Shown: positions 33,620-43,179, counted from the first letter of the stretch. The stretch: DNA of 64,000 nucleotides from Candidatus Saccharimonadota bacterium (GCA_900555265.1 UNSL01000001.1:186001-250000), one strand, 5' to 3'. Notes: generated from the sequence alone by a model not told the origin. Made by a program: numbers and translations.

Positions 33620-34144
33620 CTATTCGACTACCTCAACCACTTTGCCATGCATGCCGTTATAGCAAGCGGCAGCACGCGGCTTAGTAATAACCGGCAGTTG
33701 GCGCGGAATAGCACTCATATCGACATCGCCAAGCGTACCAGCCTCGACGCACCCAATCGTAATGTGTGGGCGAAATCCATCGATATCCAGCCCTGGATGA
33801 ATGTCATCCAGCATTTCAAGCAACTTCCGACGCACTTCAACCATCCAGGAGGTTTTCTGTACACGCAACTCAACCCAAACACAGTTACCAGCTTCATCTG
33901 GCAAGAAGTTGACACCGTCAAGCACCAGTTTGTCTAGGGACGGCAACGCAGCGGCAGCTAACTTGAGACGCGGTATATCCTGCTCAGTTACATTGATTAG
34001 CGTTGCGTGTGGAATAAACTCACCGAAATCAAGGTTCATTTTTTCTGACAGCTCTCGAAGGTAGGCGGTCTGCTCGTCATCAAAAATAAGATTAACTGAC
34101 GCCATATGCTTTTCGGCTGAATATCTAGACTCTACTGCTCGCAT
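33620..34144 (-). CDS. 2H phosphoesterase (LigT / 2'-5' RNA ligase-like)
   Basis: The 174-residue protein has two HxTx motifs, PHATLINV (about residue 45) and RPHITIGCV (about 127), which define the 2H phosphoesterase superfamily acting on 2',3'-cyclic or 2'-5' linkages in RNA. The ATG at 34144 overlaps the recA stop as TAATG; an internal ATG 13 codons later is an alternative start. Coupling to recA is notable, but the role is not predictable. Confidence 0.82.
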   Translation of the reverse strand: MRAVESRYSAEKHMASVNLIFDDEQTAYLRELSEKMNLDFGEFIPHATLINVTEQDIPRLKLAAAALPSLDKLVLDGVNFLPDEAGNCVWVELRVQKTSWMVEVRRKLLEMLDDIHPGLDIDGFRPHITIGCVEAGTLGDVDMSAIPRQLPVITKPRAAACYNGMHGKVVEVVE

Positions 34145-35199
34145 TAACTTTCCGCTTCCTTCACTTTATCGCGCACCTTCTGATCAATTTCCGCCAAAAC
34201 CTCAGGATTTTCCTTCAAATAATTCTTCGTCTTGTCGCGCCCCTGACCAATCGTTTCGCCGTTATATTTATAAAACGCACCCGACTTTTCAACTATGCCG
34301 TGCGTTGCCGCCAAGTCCAGAATATCGCCAGTTTTACTAATTCCCTCGTTGTACATGATGTCAAATTCAGCCACGCGGAACGGCGGTGCGATCTTATTTT
34401 TCACGACCTTAATTTTCGTGCGGTTACCAATAATATCATCGCCAACTTTGATCTGACCAATTCGACGAATGTCAATTCGCTGAGATGCATAAAACTTCAA
34501 CGCATTACCGCCAGTTGTCGTTTCAGGATTGCCAAACATCACGCCAATTTTCATACGAATCTGATTGATAAAGATCACCGTGGCTTTTGACTTATTGATA
34601 ATTCCCGTCAATTTACGTAGCGCCTGACTCATTAATCGAGCCTGAAGACCCATATGAGAATCACCCATATCGCCATCAATTTCAGCCTGTGGCGTCAAGG
34701 CAGCCACCGAGTCAACTATCACCAAATCCACCGCGTTCGAACGAACCAACGTCTCCGTGATTTCCAATGCTTGCTCGCCGTTATCTGGCTGAGAAACCAA
34801 CAAATTTTCCGTGTCTACACCCAGACGCTTGGCGTATGCTGGATCAAGAGCGTGCTCGGCATCAATAAACGCTGCCGTTCCACCCTGCTTCTGAATCTCT
34901 GCAATAGCGTGAAGTGTCAATGTTGTCTTACCTGAGCTTTCTGGACCATAGATTTCTATGATACGACCTTTTGGATATCCGCCACCAAGAGCCAAATCCA
35001 AACTCAAAGCACCAGAAGGAATTACTTCAACATCGACTTTATGAGCCTCGCCCAATTTCATAATTGATCCGTCGCCAAATTGCTTGGTGATTTGATCCAT
35101 CGCTAGACCAAGCGCCTTAAGCTTACCTTCATCAACTTTTTTATCCGATGCCTGACTTGACTTTTCTGGATTTACTGTTTTACTGTCTGATTTTGCCAT
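34144..35199 (-). CDS. recA: Recombinase RecA
   Basis: The 351-residue strand-exchange protein has an N-terminal basic extension before [20 protein letters not shown]. It shows Walker [23 protein letters not shown], the MAW-like [16 protein letters not shown]1 [32 protein letters not shown] and L2 [15 protein letters not shown] strong AAGGAGG site lies just upstream (35207-35213) and TATAAT at 35227-35232. With recX, ruvABC, comEC and pili it may serve competence as well as repair. Confidence 0.98.
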   Translation of the reverse strand: MAKSDSKTVNPEKSSQASDKKVDEGKLKALGLAMDQITKQFGDGSIMKLGEAHKVDVEVIPSGALSLDLALGGGYPKGRIIEIYGPESSGKTTLTLHAIAEIQKQGGTAAFIDAEHALDPAYAKRLGVDTENLLVSQPDNGEQALEITETLVRSNAVDLVIVDSVAALTPQAEIDGDMGDSHMGLQARLMSQALRKLTGIINKSKATVIFINQIRMKIGVMFGNPETTTGGNALKFYASQRIDIRRIGQIKVGDDIIGNRTKIKVVKNKIAPPFRVAEFDIMYNEGISKTGDILDLAATHGIVEKSGAFYKYNGETIGQGRDKTKNYLKENPEVLAEIDQKVRDKVKEAES

Positions 35200-35226
35200 A
35201 GCATTCCCTCCTTAGTTACTTCCTTT

Positions 35227-35259
35227 ATTATACCGATTTGTCGCAAGATTTGCTATAAT
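35227..35259. promoter_or_regulatory. Divergent promoters recA / pilin-like gene
   Basis: On the minus strand TATAAT at 35227-35232 serves recA, with a short leader and ribosome site. On the plus strand TATAAT at 35254-35259 lies 7 bases before ATG 35267 (leaderless). Confidence 0.55.
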
Positions 35260-35266
35260 TACATTC

Positions 35267-35659
35267 ATGAATAAGCGAAACGGTTTCACTATTATTGAAC
35301 TTTTGGTTGTAGCAACTTTCTTGATTATCATCGCAATCTTAGGTTTCTCACAATATACAAAATTGACCAACGAATCAAACAACGCCAAAAAACGCACCGC
35401 AATTAACGCCATGCATTATAGCCTGGAAGAAGGTTTTTACGTTAAAAATGGCTATTACCCAGAGAAGTTAGAAGAAGGTACGCTTCCGACTATGGATCCC
35501 ACGCTGTTAAAAGATCCGCAAGGTAAGAAAATTGGCGAAAAAGACAGCAGTTATCGTTATGAATCTTCAAATTGCAATGACGGAAAGTGTAAGTCATATA
35601 AACTCGTTGCGACGCTTGTCGATGAAGATGACTACGTAAAAGAAAGTCGCCATAAATAA
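35267..35659 (+). CDS. Lone type IV pilin-like protein
   Basis: A 130-residue prepilin: leader MNKRNG, then FTIIELLVVATFLIIIAILGF with the Glu at +5. The globular part is charged, with a Cys pair (NCNDGKCK) late in the chain as in pilin D-loops. It is divergent from recA rather than in a pilus operon, and convergent with the PH-domain gene. Likely a minor pilin, possibly for DNA uptake given its neighbour (inference). Confidence 0.85.
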   Translation: MNKRNGFTIIELLVVATFLIIIAILGFSQYTKLTNESNNAKKRTAINAMHYSLEEGFYVKNGYYPEKLEEGTLPTMDPTLLKDPQGKKIGEKDSSYRYESSNCNDGKCKSYKLVATLVDEDDYVKESRHK

Positions 35660-35663
35660 TTAG

Positions 35664-36500
35664 CTAATCATCACAAACAGGGCGGCCATTCTTGAAGTCT
35701 TCAATGGCATTATTGATTATCGCAATTTGCTTGCGTGGATTTGCCACAAAATGAAATATATATGTTGTTTCCTCGCCTTCGGTACTGAGACGAATCGTGC
35801 CATAATTGAAAAGAGTCTGAATAACGCCTGATTGGAGGAAGCTTGCATCTTCAATACTACCTAAGCTCACCGTTTGTTCATGCCTATAAAATAAACTGCC
35901 TTGGATTTCCTGAATCACACTTTCGTTGGTCATGTAAAAATGATTTTGCAAATATATCCACAAAGACACCGCACCGCCAAGCGCAACCAACCCAATAAGC
36001 AACATCGCCACGCCAAACACATCGGTCAGCGAAGGCATCGGCGAGATAATTGCGTCACGAGCAATTGACGGATAAAACATCACAAACACCATAATCATCA
36101 CCACCAGGAAAACCGAGATTCCCGTCGGGATTAGCATACCAATCGGATGACGCTTAATATCTAAAATAATATATTCGCCTTCGCTCAAATTGAGATTCGG
36201 GTATTGCTGAACTGATTTTTCGTGTTTTTGCTTCAGGTCGTCACTAATAGTAAACGGCTTCGGGTCAATATCCCTGGCAACATGTACGACTTGCGGTTCA
36301 TTAGCATATTGACTACGCAATCGCGGATCAAAATTCTCCCCATCAATAATTTCTGGTCTTGCCGTCACGTAAGAATTCGTCTGCGCCACAACCGGAGCTG
36401 GACGACCAGTCTGCGGCGGATGATGGTATAGTGGTCGACCATCAGCATCATACGCAACAGGCTGCGTTAAATCTTCTGACGAGGATGTTTGTGGATTCAT
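35664..36500 (-). CDS. Membrane protein with bacterial PH domain
   Basis: In this 278-residue protein the first 100 residues are Pro/Gln-rich and probably disordered. Two transmembrane helices follow (about 125-150 and 170-195), then a bPH2/DUF304-like beta domain (ESVIQEIQGSLFYRHEQTVSLG, ending TYIFHFVANPRKQI). The leaderless start (TATAAT 36507-36512, 6 bases) fits the window pattern. Function unknown; such proteins sit in the membrane with a cytosolic or external PH fold. Confidence 0.78.
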   Translation of the reverse strand: MNPQTSSSEDLTQPVAYDADGRPLYHHPPQTGRPAPVVAQTNSYVTARPEIIDGENFDPRLRSQYANEPQVVHVARDIDPKPFTISDDLKQKHEKSVQQYPNLNLSEGEYIILDIKRHPIGMLIPTGISVFLVVMIMVFVMFYPSIARDAIISPMPSLTDVFGVAMLLIGLVALGGAVSLWIYLQNHFYMTNESVIQEIQGSLFYRHEQTVSLGSIEDASFLQSGVIQTLFNYGTIRLSTEGEETTYIFHFVANPRKQIAIINNAIEDFKNGRPVCDD

Positions 36501-36506
36501 GCCTAT

Positions 36507-36512
36507 ATTATA
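36507..36512 (-). promoter_or_regulatory. Leaderless promoter (-10) of PH-domain gene
   Basis: TATAAT with 6 bases to ATG 36500. Confidence 0.6.
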
Positions 36513-36524
36513 ACACGACAGAAC

Positions 36525-38984
36525 TTAAGATAGTCTTGTTTTTTGGTGATAAACTTTTATAGCTATTGTCGCCACACTGATTACAGCCACTCCAACAGCT
36601 GCAGCAATACCAAACCACGACAATCCACCACTGTTGTCTTCATTATTGTCCTCGGATTTTTTCTGAGTTTCCCCCGGCTCCGCCTCATTCACTCTACCAC
36701 CTTCCTGAAGTTTTACGTCTTTACCACCAGAATCTATGGTAGCTATTTTCTTGTTATTGCCACCGTTTACTTTATTATTCGAAGACATGTCAACAGGTTT
36801 ACGATTTGTATTTTCTTTTTTACTATCATCTTTCTTTGCTTGATTCTTTTCATATTCTAACATCTGATAATATCCATATTCCTCCAAATATCCCGGGTCA
36901 GAATCACAAGCATCACCAATTCCATCCTTGTCATAATCAGCTTGATCTGGATTCGCCACATCTGGACAATTATCAAATTCCCGTTCGTGTTCATCGCCGT
37001 CATCACTAACCGTCAAAGTCGTCGTCGCTACGTTCGTTAGTCCAGAACTATCAGTCACCCTAAGTGTTAACAGTCCAGAAAATTCCTTAGTAAACGTATA
37101 ATTGACAAAAGGCTTATCCGTCGTCACGTCATACACGCCGTCTTGGTCGACGTCCCATTCATATTTCACGATTTTACCGTTTGCTGAATAAGAACCGGCG
37201 CCGTCCAATTCTAATGTATCGCCAATTTTCGCCACATATTGACGATTTATCCAGGCATTCGGTTTGTTTGTCACATTTTCAACTGACGTATTAACTTGAT
37301 CAACGATCTTATTGCTGTCATCGGCTTGTAAATATGCGCCGCCCGTTCTTTCAGCCAAAGACATCACAGGTGCCATCGCATCATGTCCAGAAGTATCAAT
37401 AATATATATTTGAGCCGGATCAACAGCATAAGCAGCATCAACGATAGATTGTTCGGTTAGCTCAGTAACTGGTTCTGGATTCTTAGCCGGAGCGTCACCA
37501 ATCACAATCATAATCTTCTTTACTCCCGCTCGCCACTGTAGATTCAGCCCTGTCTTAATACCAGAATAAACAGACTCTTTCCAATCACCACCATTACCGA
37601 GTTGAATAAAATTGACAGCCTTGTTAAGCACCTCGACATTGCTCGTAAAATCTGTCTCAATTTTGGATGGATAGTCATCCGAACTTCCGCCACAACACGG
37701 ATGATCTTGATAAGTGACTAGTGCAAATCTAGCACTTTTGGTTTTCGAACTGATCGACTCAACTATATTTCGAATGTTATTTTTAACAGCACTAATTGAA
37801 CTGTCCATCGAACCAGTCGTGTCAATAACAAATACTACATCAATATCGCCATTCGTTTTCGTTATTGGTTTCACTAAATTGGGCAGTGGTATTTTTTCGC
37901 GAAGTGCTGACATATAATTGCTATGCCCAAAGAAGTTCGGGTGATACCACGAGCTCATATTGAATGCATTTGGCTCAAGGAATTCATGAATCCAACGATC
38001 GTGATTCTTCTTAAATATTGAGGCGTCTGGCTCATGTCCAGAAAACCGCTTTGGCAAACTATCAATAAAAATCACTTTCTCTTTACCGAGGCTTTTATTA
38101 TATTCCTCAACCACCTTTTTCTGGCGTAAATTACCTTCCAGCCCTAACTTGCGCACTTCACTAGCAACCGAAAAATCGGATAGCTTCTCGCCATTATCAA
38201 GTGCTAGTAGCGGGTATCCTAAGAGAACTATTTTCGCATCTGGACGTAAACGAGAATTAAGCGATGATAAAACGCCTCTAAGATTTAGCTCTAAATCTTC
38301 CATATTATTCCTTGCGTCATTTATCTTTGTTTTGCAATCTGAAGCAGATCTTATCACAGCAGTAAAACAAGACTTAACAATGCCGTCAAAATCCAAATCA
38401 TTTCCACCAATCGTCATCATTACCATATCCGTGCTGCGATCCACGCTATCAAGTTGTCGTCGAATCGTATAATTACATCTTATATTGACTCTTTTCTGAT
38501 TTTTTCCGCGCTTAGAGCCAATCGCACTACTTATGATCCTATAAGCAACTTTTAAGTCATTATTCGGTTTAATATTGCAGGTATCCCTGTCTTCTGCATA
38601 TTTAATAATCTGTTCATTCGTCGCTAGCTTGCCCGGATCATCACTAATCGTTTTTACGACACTACCCGCATTCTTATCCTTCAAGAAGTCATTAATTTTA
38701 GCTCCAGAACAAGCGCGATTTATAAGCGTTACTGACAGTCCGTTATTACTTAGCCATCTTTTATACATCTCCGCCCAGTTATTGCTGTTACGATGACAGA
38801 TATTAGGACCATATTCATACCCATCAGCACCATTTCCGGCCGAATAAGAATCACCCAGTAATGTAATCGTAAGTTTCTTTCCTGCGTAATTATAAGGGAC
38901 AACTTCGCCTTGAGCCGACTGTTGTATAAAAAGTCCAGAAATAATAGCCACAAAGAAAGATAATATAATAACTCTAATTTTCAT
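36525..38984 (-). CDS. Surface SGNH hydrolase with vWA, PKD-like and thrombospondin-3 repeat domains
   Basis: The start is placed at MKIRVIIL (38984; 819 residues), two bases from the upstream stop. Order: signal peptide (about 1-28); SGNH/GDSL hydrolase with nucleophile Ser in LLGDSYSAGNG, GGNDLDF, and the late catalytic His in WYHPNFFGH; von Willebrand A domain with MIDAS motif FVIDTTGSMDSS; PKD/Ig-like domain (LELDGAGSYSANG); calcium-binding type 3 repeats (DNCPDVANPDQADYDKDG); charged linker; C-terminal transmembrane helix and basic tail. This is a membrane-tethered extracellular esterase with adhesive modules, plausible for host contact. Function inferred from domains only. Confidence 0.87.
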   Translation of the reverse strand: MKIRVIILSFFVAIISGLFIQQSAQGEVVPYNYAGKKLTITLLGDSYSAGNGADGYEYGPNICHRNSNNWAEMYKRWLSNNGLSVTLINRACSGAKINDFLKDKNAGSVVKTISDDPGKLATNEQIIKYAEDRDTCNIKPNNDLKVAYRIISSAIGSKRGKNQKRVNIRCNYTIRRQLDSVDRSTDMVMMTIGGNDLDFDGIVKSCFTAVIRSASDCKTKINDARNNMEDLELNLRGVLSSLNSRLRPDAKIVLLGYPLLALDNGEKLSDFSVASEVRKLGLEGNLRQKKVVEEYNKSLGKEKVIFIDSLPKRFSGHEPDASIFKKNHDRWIHEFLEPNAFNMSSWYHPNFFGHSNYMSALREKIPLPNLVKPITKTNGDIDVVFVIDTTGSMDSSISAVKNNIRNIVESISSKTKSARFALVTYQDHPCCGGSSDDYPSKIETDFTSNVEVLNKAVNFIQLGNGGDWKESVYSGIKTGLNLQWRAGVKKIMIVIGDAPAKNPEPVTELTEQSIVDAAYAVDPAQIYIIDTSGHDAMAPVMSLAERTGGAYLQADDSNKIVDQVNTSVENVTNKPNAWINRQYVAKIGDTLELDGAGSYSANGKIVKYEWDVDQDGVYDVTTDKPFVNYTFTKEFSGLLTLRVTDSSGLTNVATTTLTVSDDGDEHEREFDNCPDVANPDQADYDKDGIGDACDSDPGYLEEYGYYQMLEYEKNQAKKDDSKKENTNRKPVDMSSNNKVNGGNNKKIATIDSGGKDVKLQEGGRVNEAEPGETQKKSEDNNEDNSGGLSWFGIAAAVGVAVISVATIAIKVYHQKTRLS

Positions 38985-38985
38985 A

Positions 38986-39486
38986 TTAGTTGCCCAAGCC
39001 CTCAACACTTATATGAATACCATTGTTGTACTTATCATTTAGTATAATACTAACCCAAAGAAAATATTCCCTACCCTCTATATCTTTATATCCTACAAAA
39101 TATTCCGCCCCAGACCTCTCTTTGTCTAGCTTCCAGCCAGAATCTTCAGCGTATCGTTGCAGTCTATTTAACAAATCACTCACTGACCCATTTTGAGGCA
39201 TCTCATAATATCTATCAACTGATGGATATGTGCTCTTTTTTAAAAATCCGCGCTCTGTAGGTATGCGATGTCTTTCGCGTGACGATTTCAGCTTTAAGCC
39301 CAAAACGCCCTTTTCAGCCATTGGATCTCGTGCCATATTCCACACTTCCACATACGCCGGCAGCCAAGTTAAAAAATTGACCAGCCACAAACCAGCCAAA
39401 ATTCCTATCAAAATTATAAATCGTCGTAGCCAGCGCCTAGCCTTAGAGTTCTTAACTGGTGATGTCGTTGCTTGTTTTTTGCCCAT
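38986..39486 (-). CDS. Bitopic membrane protein upstream of the SGNH-vWA gene
   Basis: The 166-residue protein has a basic N terminus, one transmembrane helix (about 22-45, IILIGILAGLWLVNFLTWL) and an extracytoplasmic alpha/beta domain of about 115 residues. A clear AGGAG lies 5 to 6 bases before the ATG. Its stop is followed after one base by the ATG of the surface hydrolase gene, so the pair is co-translated and may be partners. No family recognised. Confidence 0.72.
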   Translation of the reverse strand: MGKKQATTSPVKNSKARRWLRRFIILIGILAGLWLVNFLTWLPAYVEVWNMARDPMAEKGVLGLKLKSSRERHRIPTERGFLKKSTYPSVDRYYEMPQNGSVSDLLNRLQRYAEDSGWKLDKERSGAEYFVGYKDIEGREYFLWVSIILNDKYNNGIHISVEGLGN

Positions 39487-39548
39487 GGCGGCTCCTAGTT
39501 AAGTTTGCTTAGTTTTATTAAAACACAAAAAGCCGAAGAATACGATAA

Positions 39549-40547
39549 TTATTTTCCCAAATGCCGCTTCGCTTTAATCGTCACTCGACGACCACGCGGC
39601 GTACGCTCAATAAAACCAATTTGTAGCAAATATGGTTCATAAAAATCCTCAATTGTCGTCGCTTCGTCACCAGTCAACGCCGCAATTGTCGTTAGACCAA
39701 CGGGATTATCGCCATAATTTTCAAGAATCGATTGTAATAAATTACGATCAGCCGGATCCAAGCCCAACTCATCCACTTCCAGCATTTCCAAAGCGTTAGT
39801 TGTGGTTTTTACATCAATTATTCCGTCGCCATTAACGTCGGCGTAGTCACGGACGCGCTTAAGGAGTCTATTGGCAATACGTGGCGTCAAGCGCGCTCGC
39901 GTCGACAATAGATCCGCCGCCTCACTTCGAATTGACGACTCTAAAATCTTCGCACTACGCGTCACAATTTTCGCAATATCCTCTGGTGTATAAAATTCCA
40001 AGCGGTAAATGTGCCCAAACCTATCACGCAAAGGCGCCGCCAAACTTCCGGTTCGCGTCGTCGCGCCAATCACCGTAAATCGCGGCAGATCCAGTCGAAT
40101 TGATCGCGCTGCCGGACCTTTTCCAATCACAATATCCAGCTTAAAATCTTCCATTGCGGAATACAAAATTTCCTCCACTGATCGCCCCAACCGATGAATT
40201 TCATCGATAAACAGAATATCACCGTCCGACAAATTAGTCAGAATTGACGCCAGATCGCCCGCTTTTTCAATAGCCGGACCGCTGGTAATTCGCAAATTCG
40301 TGCCCATTTCATTAGCAATCACCGTCGCCATAGTTGTTTTACCAAGCCCCGGCGGACCATATAATAATACGTGATCCAACGGCTCACCACGCTTTTTGGC
40401 TGCATCAATCGCCAAGCGCAAATTACGTTTTAATCTTTCCTGGCCGACATACTCAGCAAAACTCTGCGGGCGCAGACTCACTTCAATTCGCTGCTCTTCA
40501 GAGTCGTCATCATGCGAACTCGTATCAACTATTCTCTCAATTGCCAT
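39549..40547 (-). CDS. ruvB: Holliday junction helicase motor RuvB
   Basis: The 332-residue AAA+ branch-migration motor has Walker [13 protein letters not shown], Walker [13 protein letters not shown], sensor [20 protein letters not shown] and a C-terminal winged helix with [10 protein letters not shown]. The start follows TATAAT (40554-40559) by exactly 6 bases. It is in a separate transcription unit from ruvA and ruvC, each of which has its own leaderless promoter. Confidence 0.97.
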   Translation of the reverse strand: MAIERIVDTSSHDDDSEEQRIEVSLRPQSFAEYVGQERLKRNLRLAIDAAKKRGEPLDHVLLYGPPGLGKTTMATVIANEMGTNLRITSGPAIEKAGDLASILTNLSDGDILFIDEIHRLGRSVEEILYSAMEDFKLDIVIGKGPAARSIRLDLPRFTVIGATTRTGSLAAPLRDRFGHIYRLEFYTPEDIAKIVTRSAKILESSIRSEAADLLSTRARLTPRIANRLLKRVRDYADVNGDGIIDVKTTTNALEMLEVDELGLDPADRNLLQSILENYGDNPVGLTTIAALTGDEATTIEDFYEPYLLQIGFIERTPRGRRVTIKAKRHLGK

Positions 40548-40553
40548 ACATTC

Positions 40554-40559
40554 ATTATA
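40554..40559 (-). promoter_or_regulatory. Leaderless promoter (-10) of ruvB
   Basis: TATAAT with 6 bases to ATG 40547. Confidence 0.65.
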
Positions 40560-40578
40560 TCATCCAAACCGGAGCGAA

Positions 40579-41064
40579 CTAAGCTCTTGTAAGCCGACTA
40601 CGCAGTATCTGCATAATTTCGCGAAAGGTCTCATCACTCACCATATGCACCGCGTCCCCTAAGTGTCGCGACCATTTTGGATCAGGAAACTCCTCGCCAG
40701 CAAAGATGGTGTCAGCGAGATACCGCGGATGTAAATGCCAGTGCACATGTGTCGACTGACCAGCTTTCACTGCGTTATTCATTAAGCACTCCCAGTTGCA
40801 CACGTCGGCGCCAAATGCTTCTTTAACTGCCTGCTCGAGTTGACGAATCACCTGATGCAACTCTATCCAATCTGCCTCGTCCAACTCCGACAACGTCTCC
40901 TTGTGCTGGCGCAGAGTGATAAATGACTTACCTAAATAGCGTTGATTTCTGTCAAGCACCGCCACCCAACGTTCGGTTTGTAGTATGACATTATTGTCAG
41001 CCGCTGTTTGGCCAACGAGCAGCGGACAGATTTCACAGTCCTTCTTTGTCACGTCTGTATTCAT
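40579..41064 (-). CDS. HIT-family hydrolase
   Basis: The 161-residue histidine-triad protein has the catalytic motif STHVHWHLHPRY (HxHxHxx) at about residue 105. A CEIC pair near the N terminus may bind zinc. Such enzymes hydrolyse nucleotide-phosphate bonds (AMP-lysine, Ap4A, sugar-nucleotides). A good AGGAGATATC site precedes the ATG, so the 32-base overlap with the upstream HD gene is probably real. Confidence 0.88.
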   Translation of the reverse strand: MNTDVTKKDCEICPLLVGQTAADNNVILQTERWVAVLDRNQRYLGKSFITLRQHKETLSELDEADWIELHQVIRQLEQAVKEAFGADVCNWECLMNNAVKAGQSTHVHWHLHPRYLADTIFAGEEFPDPKWSRHLGDAVHMVSDETFREIMQILRSRLTRA

Positions 41065-42010
41065 GATATCTCCTAGTGTAAATTATACCAGACATGCGGT
41101 ATTTATTAACACCTACCGAGCTCGTAAGAGCAGTTTTACCAATGTAACGAGGAGATAACAGCTTCTCACTGTGAGCCATGGGCCAATCCTGAAATATTTC
41201 TTGGCTCGGTTCATCCAGTTCTGGGTCAGTGATGAATCGCCTATTCTCAGCAACTTGGCACACCATCTGCTTAATCATTTCTTCCGCGATACCACATTCC
41301 CTCATGTCTTTTTCTAAATACTTCTGATAATATTGCAAGAATAGATCCTCTAATTCTTGAAATTTTCGCCATGACAACTCGCTACATTCTTCAACCCGAA
41401 ATCGCATAGTGTAATTCAAAAAATCTTGACCGCCTGATCGCCAGACATAGCCAAGGTCAGCGTGATGCAATAATTTTGCCTGGATACTATCACGACAGAC
41501 CTGTTCTTTTGGACCAGGAATGGTGCCGATGATCGCACGTTTCATAAACTGGTGCTCAGCTGAACCAGGTTCGTACTGCTCATCGAGAAACGAGGCCGAA
41601 TAATGCTCTTTAGTAGCATAACCGTCCGGCGGTGGACCGGCTTTAAATCCAGCATCATGTGCTGCCGCTGCCACTAGTAACAGGTCTTTCTGATCCGAGC
41701 TCATCTTGCCTGCTGGAACCACCTCTGTCAGTAGGTGCGTCGAGCGCATTACATCCACACCGTGTGCCGGCTGGTGATATGGATAATTTGGATAGATAGC
41801 TAGTAGACTAACTGACAACTCGGCAAGAGACTCCGCCCGTTCTTTGTTATGAAATAGCTTCGCAAGCTGCTCCTTTGAGGTATATCGGTCCAGCACCTTT
41901 GCTGATACTGTTAATTCTGCATCGGTCACCGTTGGATCACCCTGGTTAGCACAGTTACGACGCTCCCATAACTGCTTGTCGAGATTTTTTTCGGTAGGAG
42001 TTATACTCAC
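41033..42010 (-). CDS. HD-domain phosphohydrolase-like protein
   Basis: The 325-residue protein has an HD-type metal site: YHQPAHGVDVMRS near residue 80 and LLVAAAAHDAGFKAG near 115, then HHADLGYVW. The layout (HxxxH, HD, later H-D) resembles cyclic nucleotide phosphodiesterase-like or general HD hydrolases. The start is GTG at 42010, 8 bases after TATAAT at 42019-42024. It overlaps the HIT gene, so the two may act in one nucleotide pathway. Substrate unknown. Confidence 0.78.
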   Translation of the reverse strand: MSITPTEKNLDKQLWERRNCANQGDPTVTDAELTVSAKVLDRYTSKEQLAKLFHNKERAESLAELSVSLLAIYPNYPYHQPAHGVDVMRSTHLLTEVVPAGKMSSDQKDLLLVAAAAHDAGFKAGPPPDGYATKEHYSASFLDEQYEPGSAEHQFMKRAIIGTIPGPKEQVCRDSIQAKLLHHADLGYVWRSGGQDFLNYTMRFRVEECSELSWRKFQELEDLFLQYYQKYLEKDMRECGIAEEMIKQMVCQVAENRRFITDPELDEPSQEIFQDWPMAHSEKLLSPRYIGKTALTSSVGVNKYRMSGIIYTRRYHEYRRDKEGL

Positions 42011-42106
42011 AGCGTTATATTATATATCATTTGTACTATTTAGTCAATAGTACGGCGTTGTGAATACTATAACCAAGTCGGTCTTACTGGGTATATGTCA
42101 ACCCTA

Positions 42107-42682
42107 TTATTTCTTCAGCGCCTCAGTTACTCGCTGAGATGTCGGCAAATTGACATCGACATTTTCAAGCGCCTTAGTGGCATCTGCCAGCGTATAGCCC
42201 AAAGCCATCAACGCTTCCAAGGCCTCATCAGAAGTGTTTAATTCAGTCTGCAACGGAGTTTCCGTTCGGCCGTAATGAGTCGGTAAACCAACTTTATCGC
42301 TCAAATCGACCACCACTCGCTCGGCGGTTTTTTTGCCAACGCCAGTAGCCTTTTGCACAAAACCGCTGTCAGCATTAGCAATAGCATTACGCACTTGCTC
42401 AGCATCACCCAAGCTTAAAATAGCCAGCGCAGCCTTCGGGCCAACCCCCTGAACCGTGATTAGCATTTCAAATAACTTTTTCGCCGCCAGGCTAGAAAAC
42501 CCGAACAATTCCTCCGACTGTTCGCGCACATGATGATAAGTGTAAAATTTTACTTCTTGATCTAATATCACCGTGTCAAAATCATTAGTCGCCACGCTAA
42601 CTTCATATCCAACACCATGAACATCAATGACTAACGAGCCATTAAACTTCTCAGCAACTTTTCCAAAAACATGTGCAATCAT
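42107..42682 (-). CDS. ruvA: Holliday junction protein RuvA
   Basis: The 191-residue protein binds four-way junctions and docks RuvB. It shows an N-terminal OB fold (GSLVIDVHGVGYEV), the helix-hairpin-helix pairs LITVQGVGPKAALAIL and FVQKATGVGKKTAERVVVDL, and a C-terminal RuvB-binding UBA-like domain (EALEALMALGYTLADATKAL). The leaderless start follows TATAAT (42689-42694) by 6 bases. Confidence 0.96.
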   Translation of the reverse strand: MIAHVFGKVAEKFNGSLVIDVHGVGYEVSVATNDFDTVILDQEVKFYTYHHVREQSEELFGFSSLAAKKLFEMLITVQGVGPKAALAILSLGDAEQVRNAIANADSGFVQKATGVGKKTAERVVVDLSDKVGLPTHYGRTETPLQTELNTSDEALEALMALGYTLADATKALENVDVNLPTSQRVTEALKK

Positions 42683-42688
42683 ATTTCA

Positions 42689-42694
42689 ATTATA
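42689..42694 (-). promoter_or_regulatory. Leaderless promoter (-10) of ruvA
   Basis: TATAAT with 6 bases to ATG 42682; it lies over the end of ruvC. Confidence 0.6.
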
Positions 42695-43163
42695 CCCGAT
42701 TCATCGCCGCGTGTGTAATTGCTGCAGCCAAAGCATCCGCACAGTCATCCGGCTTCGGAACATCTTTCAAACCCAAATTAAGTCGCACCATTTCCTGAAC
42801 CTGCTTTTTATCGGCCTTGCCATAGCCGGTCAAAGTTTGTTTTATTTGCAACGGCGTATATTCAGCAATCGGCATTCCAGCTTTTCGCCCAGTTAACATC
42901 GCCACACCGCGCGCTTCCGCCACAGAAATCGCCGTCGTAACATTGCGCGCAAAAAATAACTTTTCAATCGACATAACATCAGGATTTGTTTCGGCAATAA
43001 TCTCTGTCAGGCTATCGAAAATATCTTCAAGCCTTTCGTCAATTGGCGTATGTGCCGGCGTCGTCACAACTCCCGCCGTAACCATTTTAAACTTGCCACG
43101 AGAAAAATCAATCACACCAAACCCCAAAATTCCCGTTCCCGGGTCAATCCCGATAATTCTCAT
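42690..43163 (-). CDS. ruvC: Crossover junction endodeoxyribonuclease RuvC
   Basis: The start is placed at MRIIGIDPGTG (157 residues). The open frame to 43268 belongs to noncoding sequence and the end of the next gene, and TATAAT at 43170-43175 is 6 bases before this ATG. Catalytic acids are D7 in IDPG, E in SIEKLFF (about 67) and the C-terminal DDCADALAAA pair. It resolves Holliday junctions made by RecA and RuvAB. Confidence 0.96.
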   Translation of the reverse strand: MRIIGIDPGTGILGFGVIDFSRGKFKMVTAGVVTTPAHTPIDERLEDIFDSLTEIIAETNPDVMSIEKLFFARNVTTAISVAEARGVAMLTGRKAGMPIAEYTPLQIKQTLTGYGKADKKQVQEMVRLNLGLKDVPKPDDCADALAAAITHAAMNRV

Positions 43164-43169
43164 ATCTTT

Positions 43170-43175
43170 ATTATA
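43170..43175 (-). promoter_or_regulatory. Leaderless promoter (-10) of ruvC
   Basis: TATAAT with 6 bases to ATG 43163. Confidence 0.65.
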
Positions 43176-43179
43176 GCAA

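Noticed and set aside
33770-33790. IDGFRPH in the LigT-like protein as another DGF motif
   Set aside because: It is part of the conserved catalytic RPHITIG region of 2H phosphoesterases, not a basic disordered motif.
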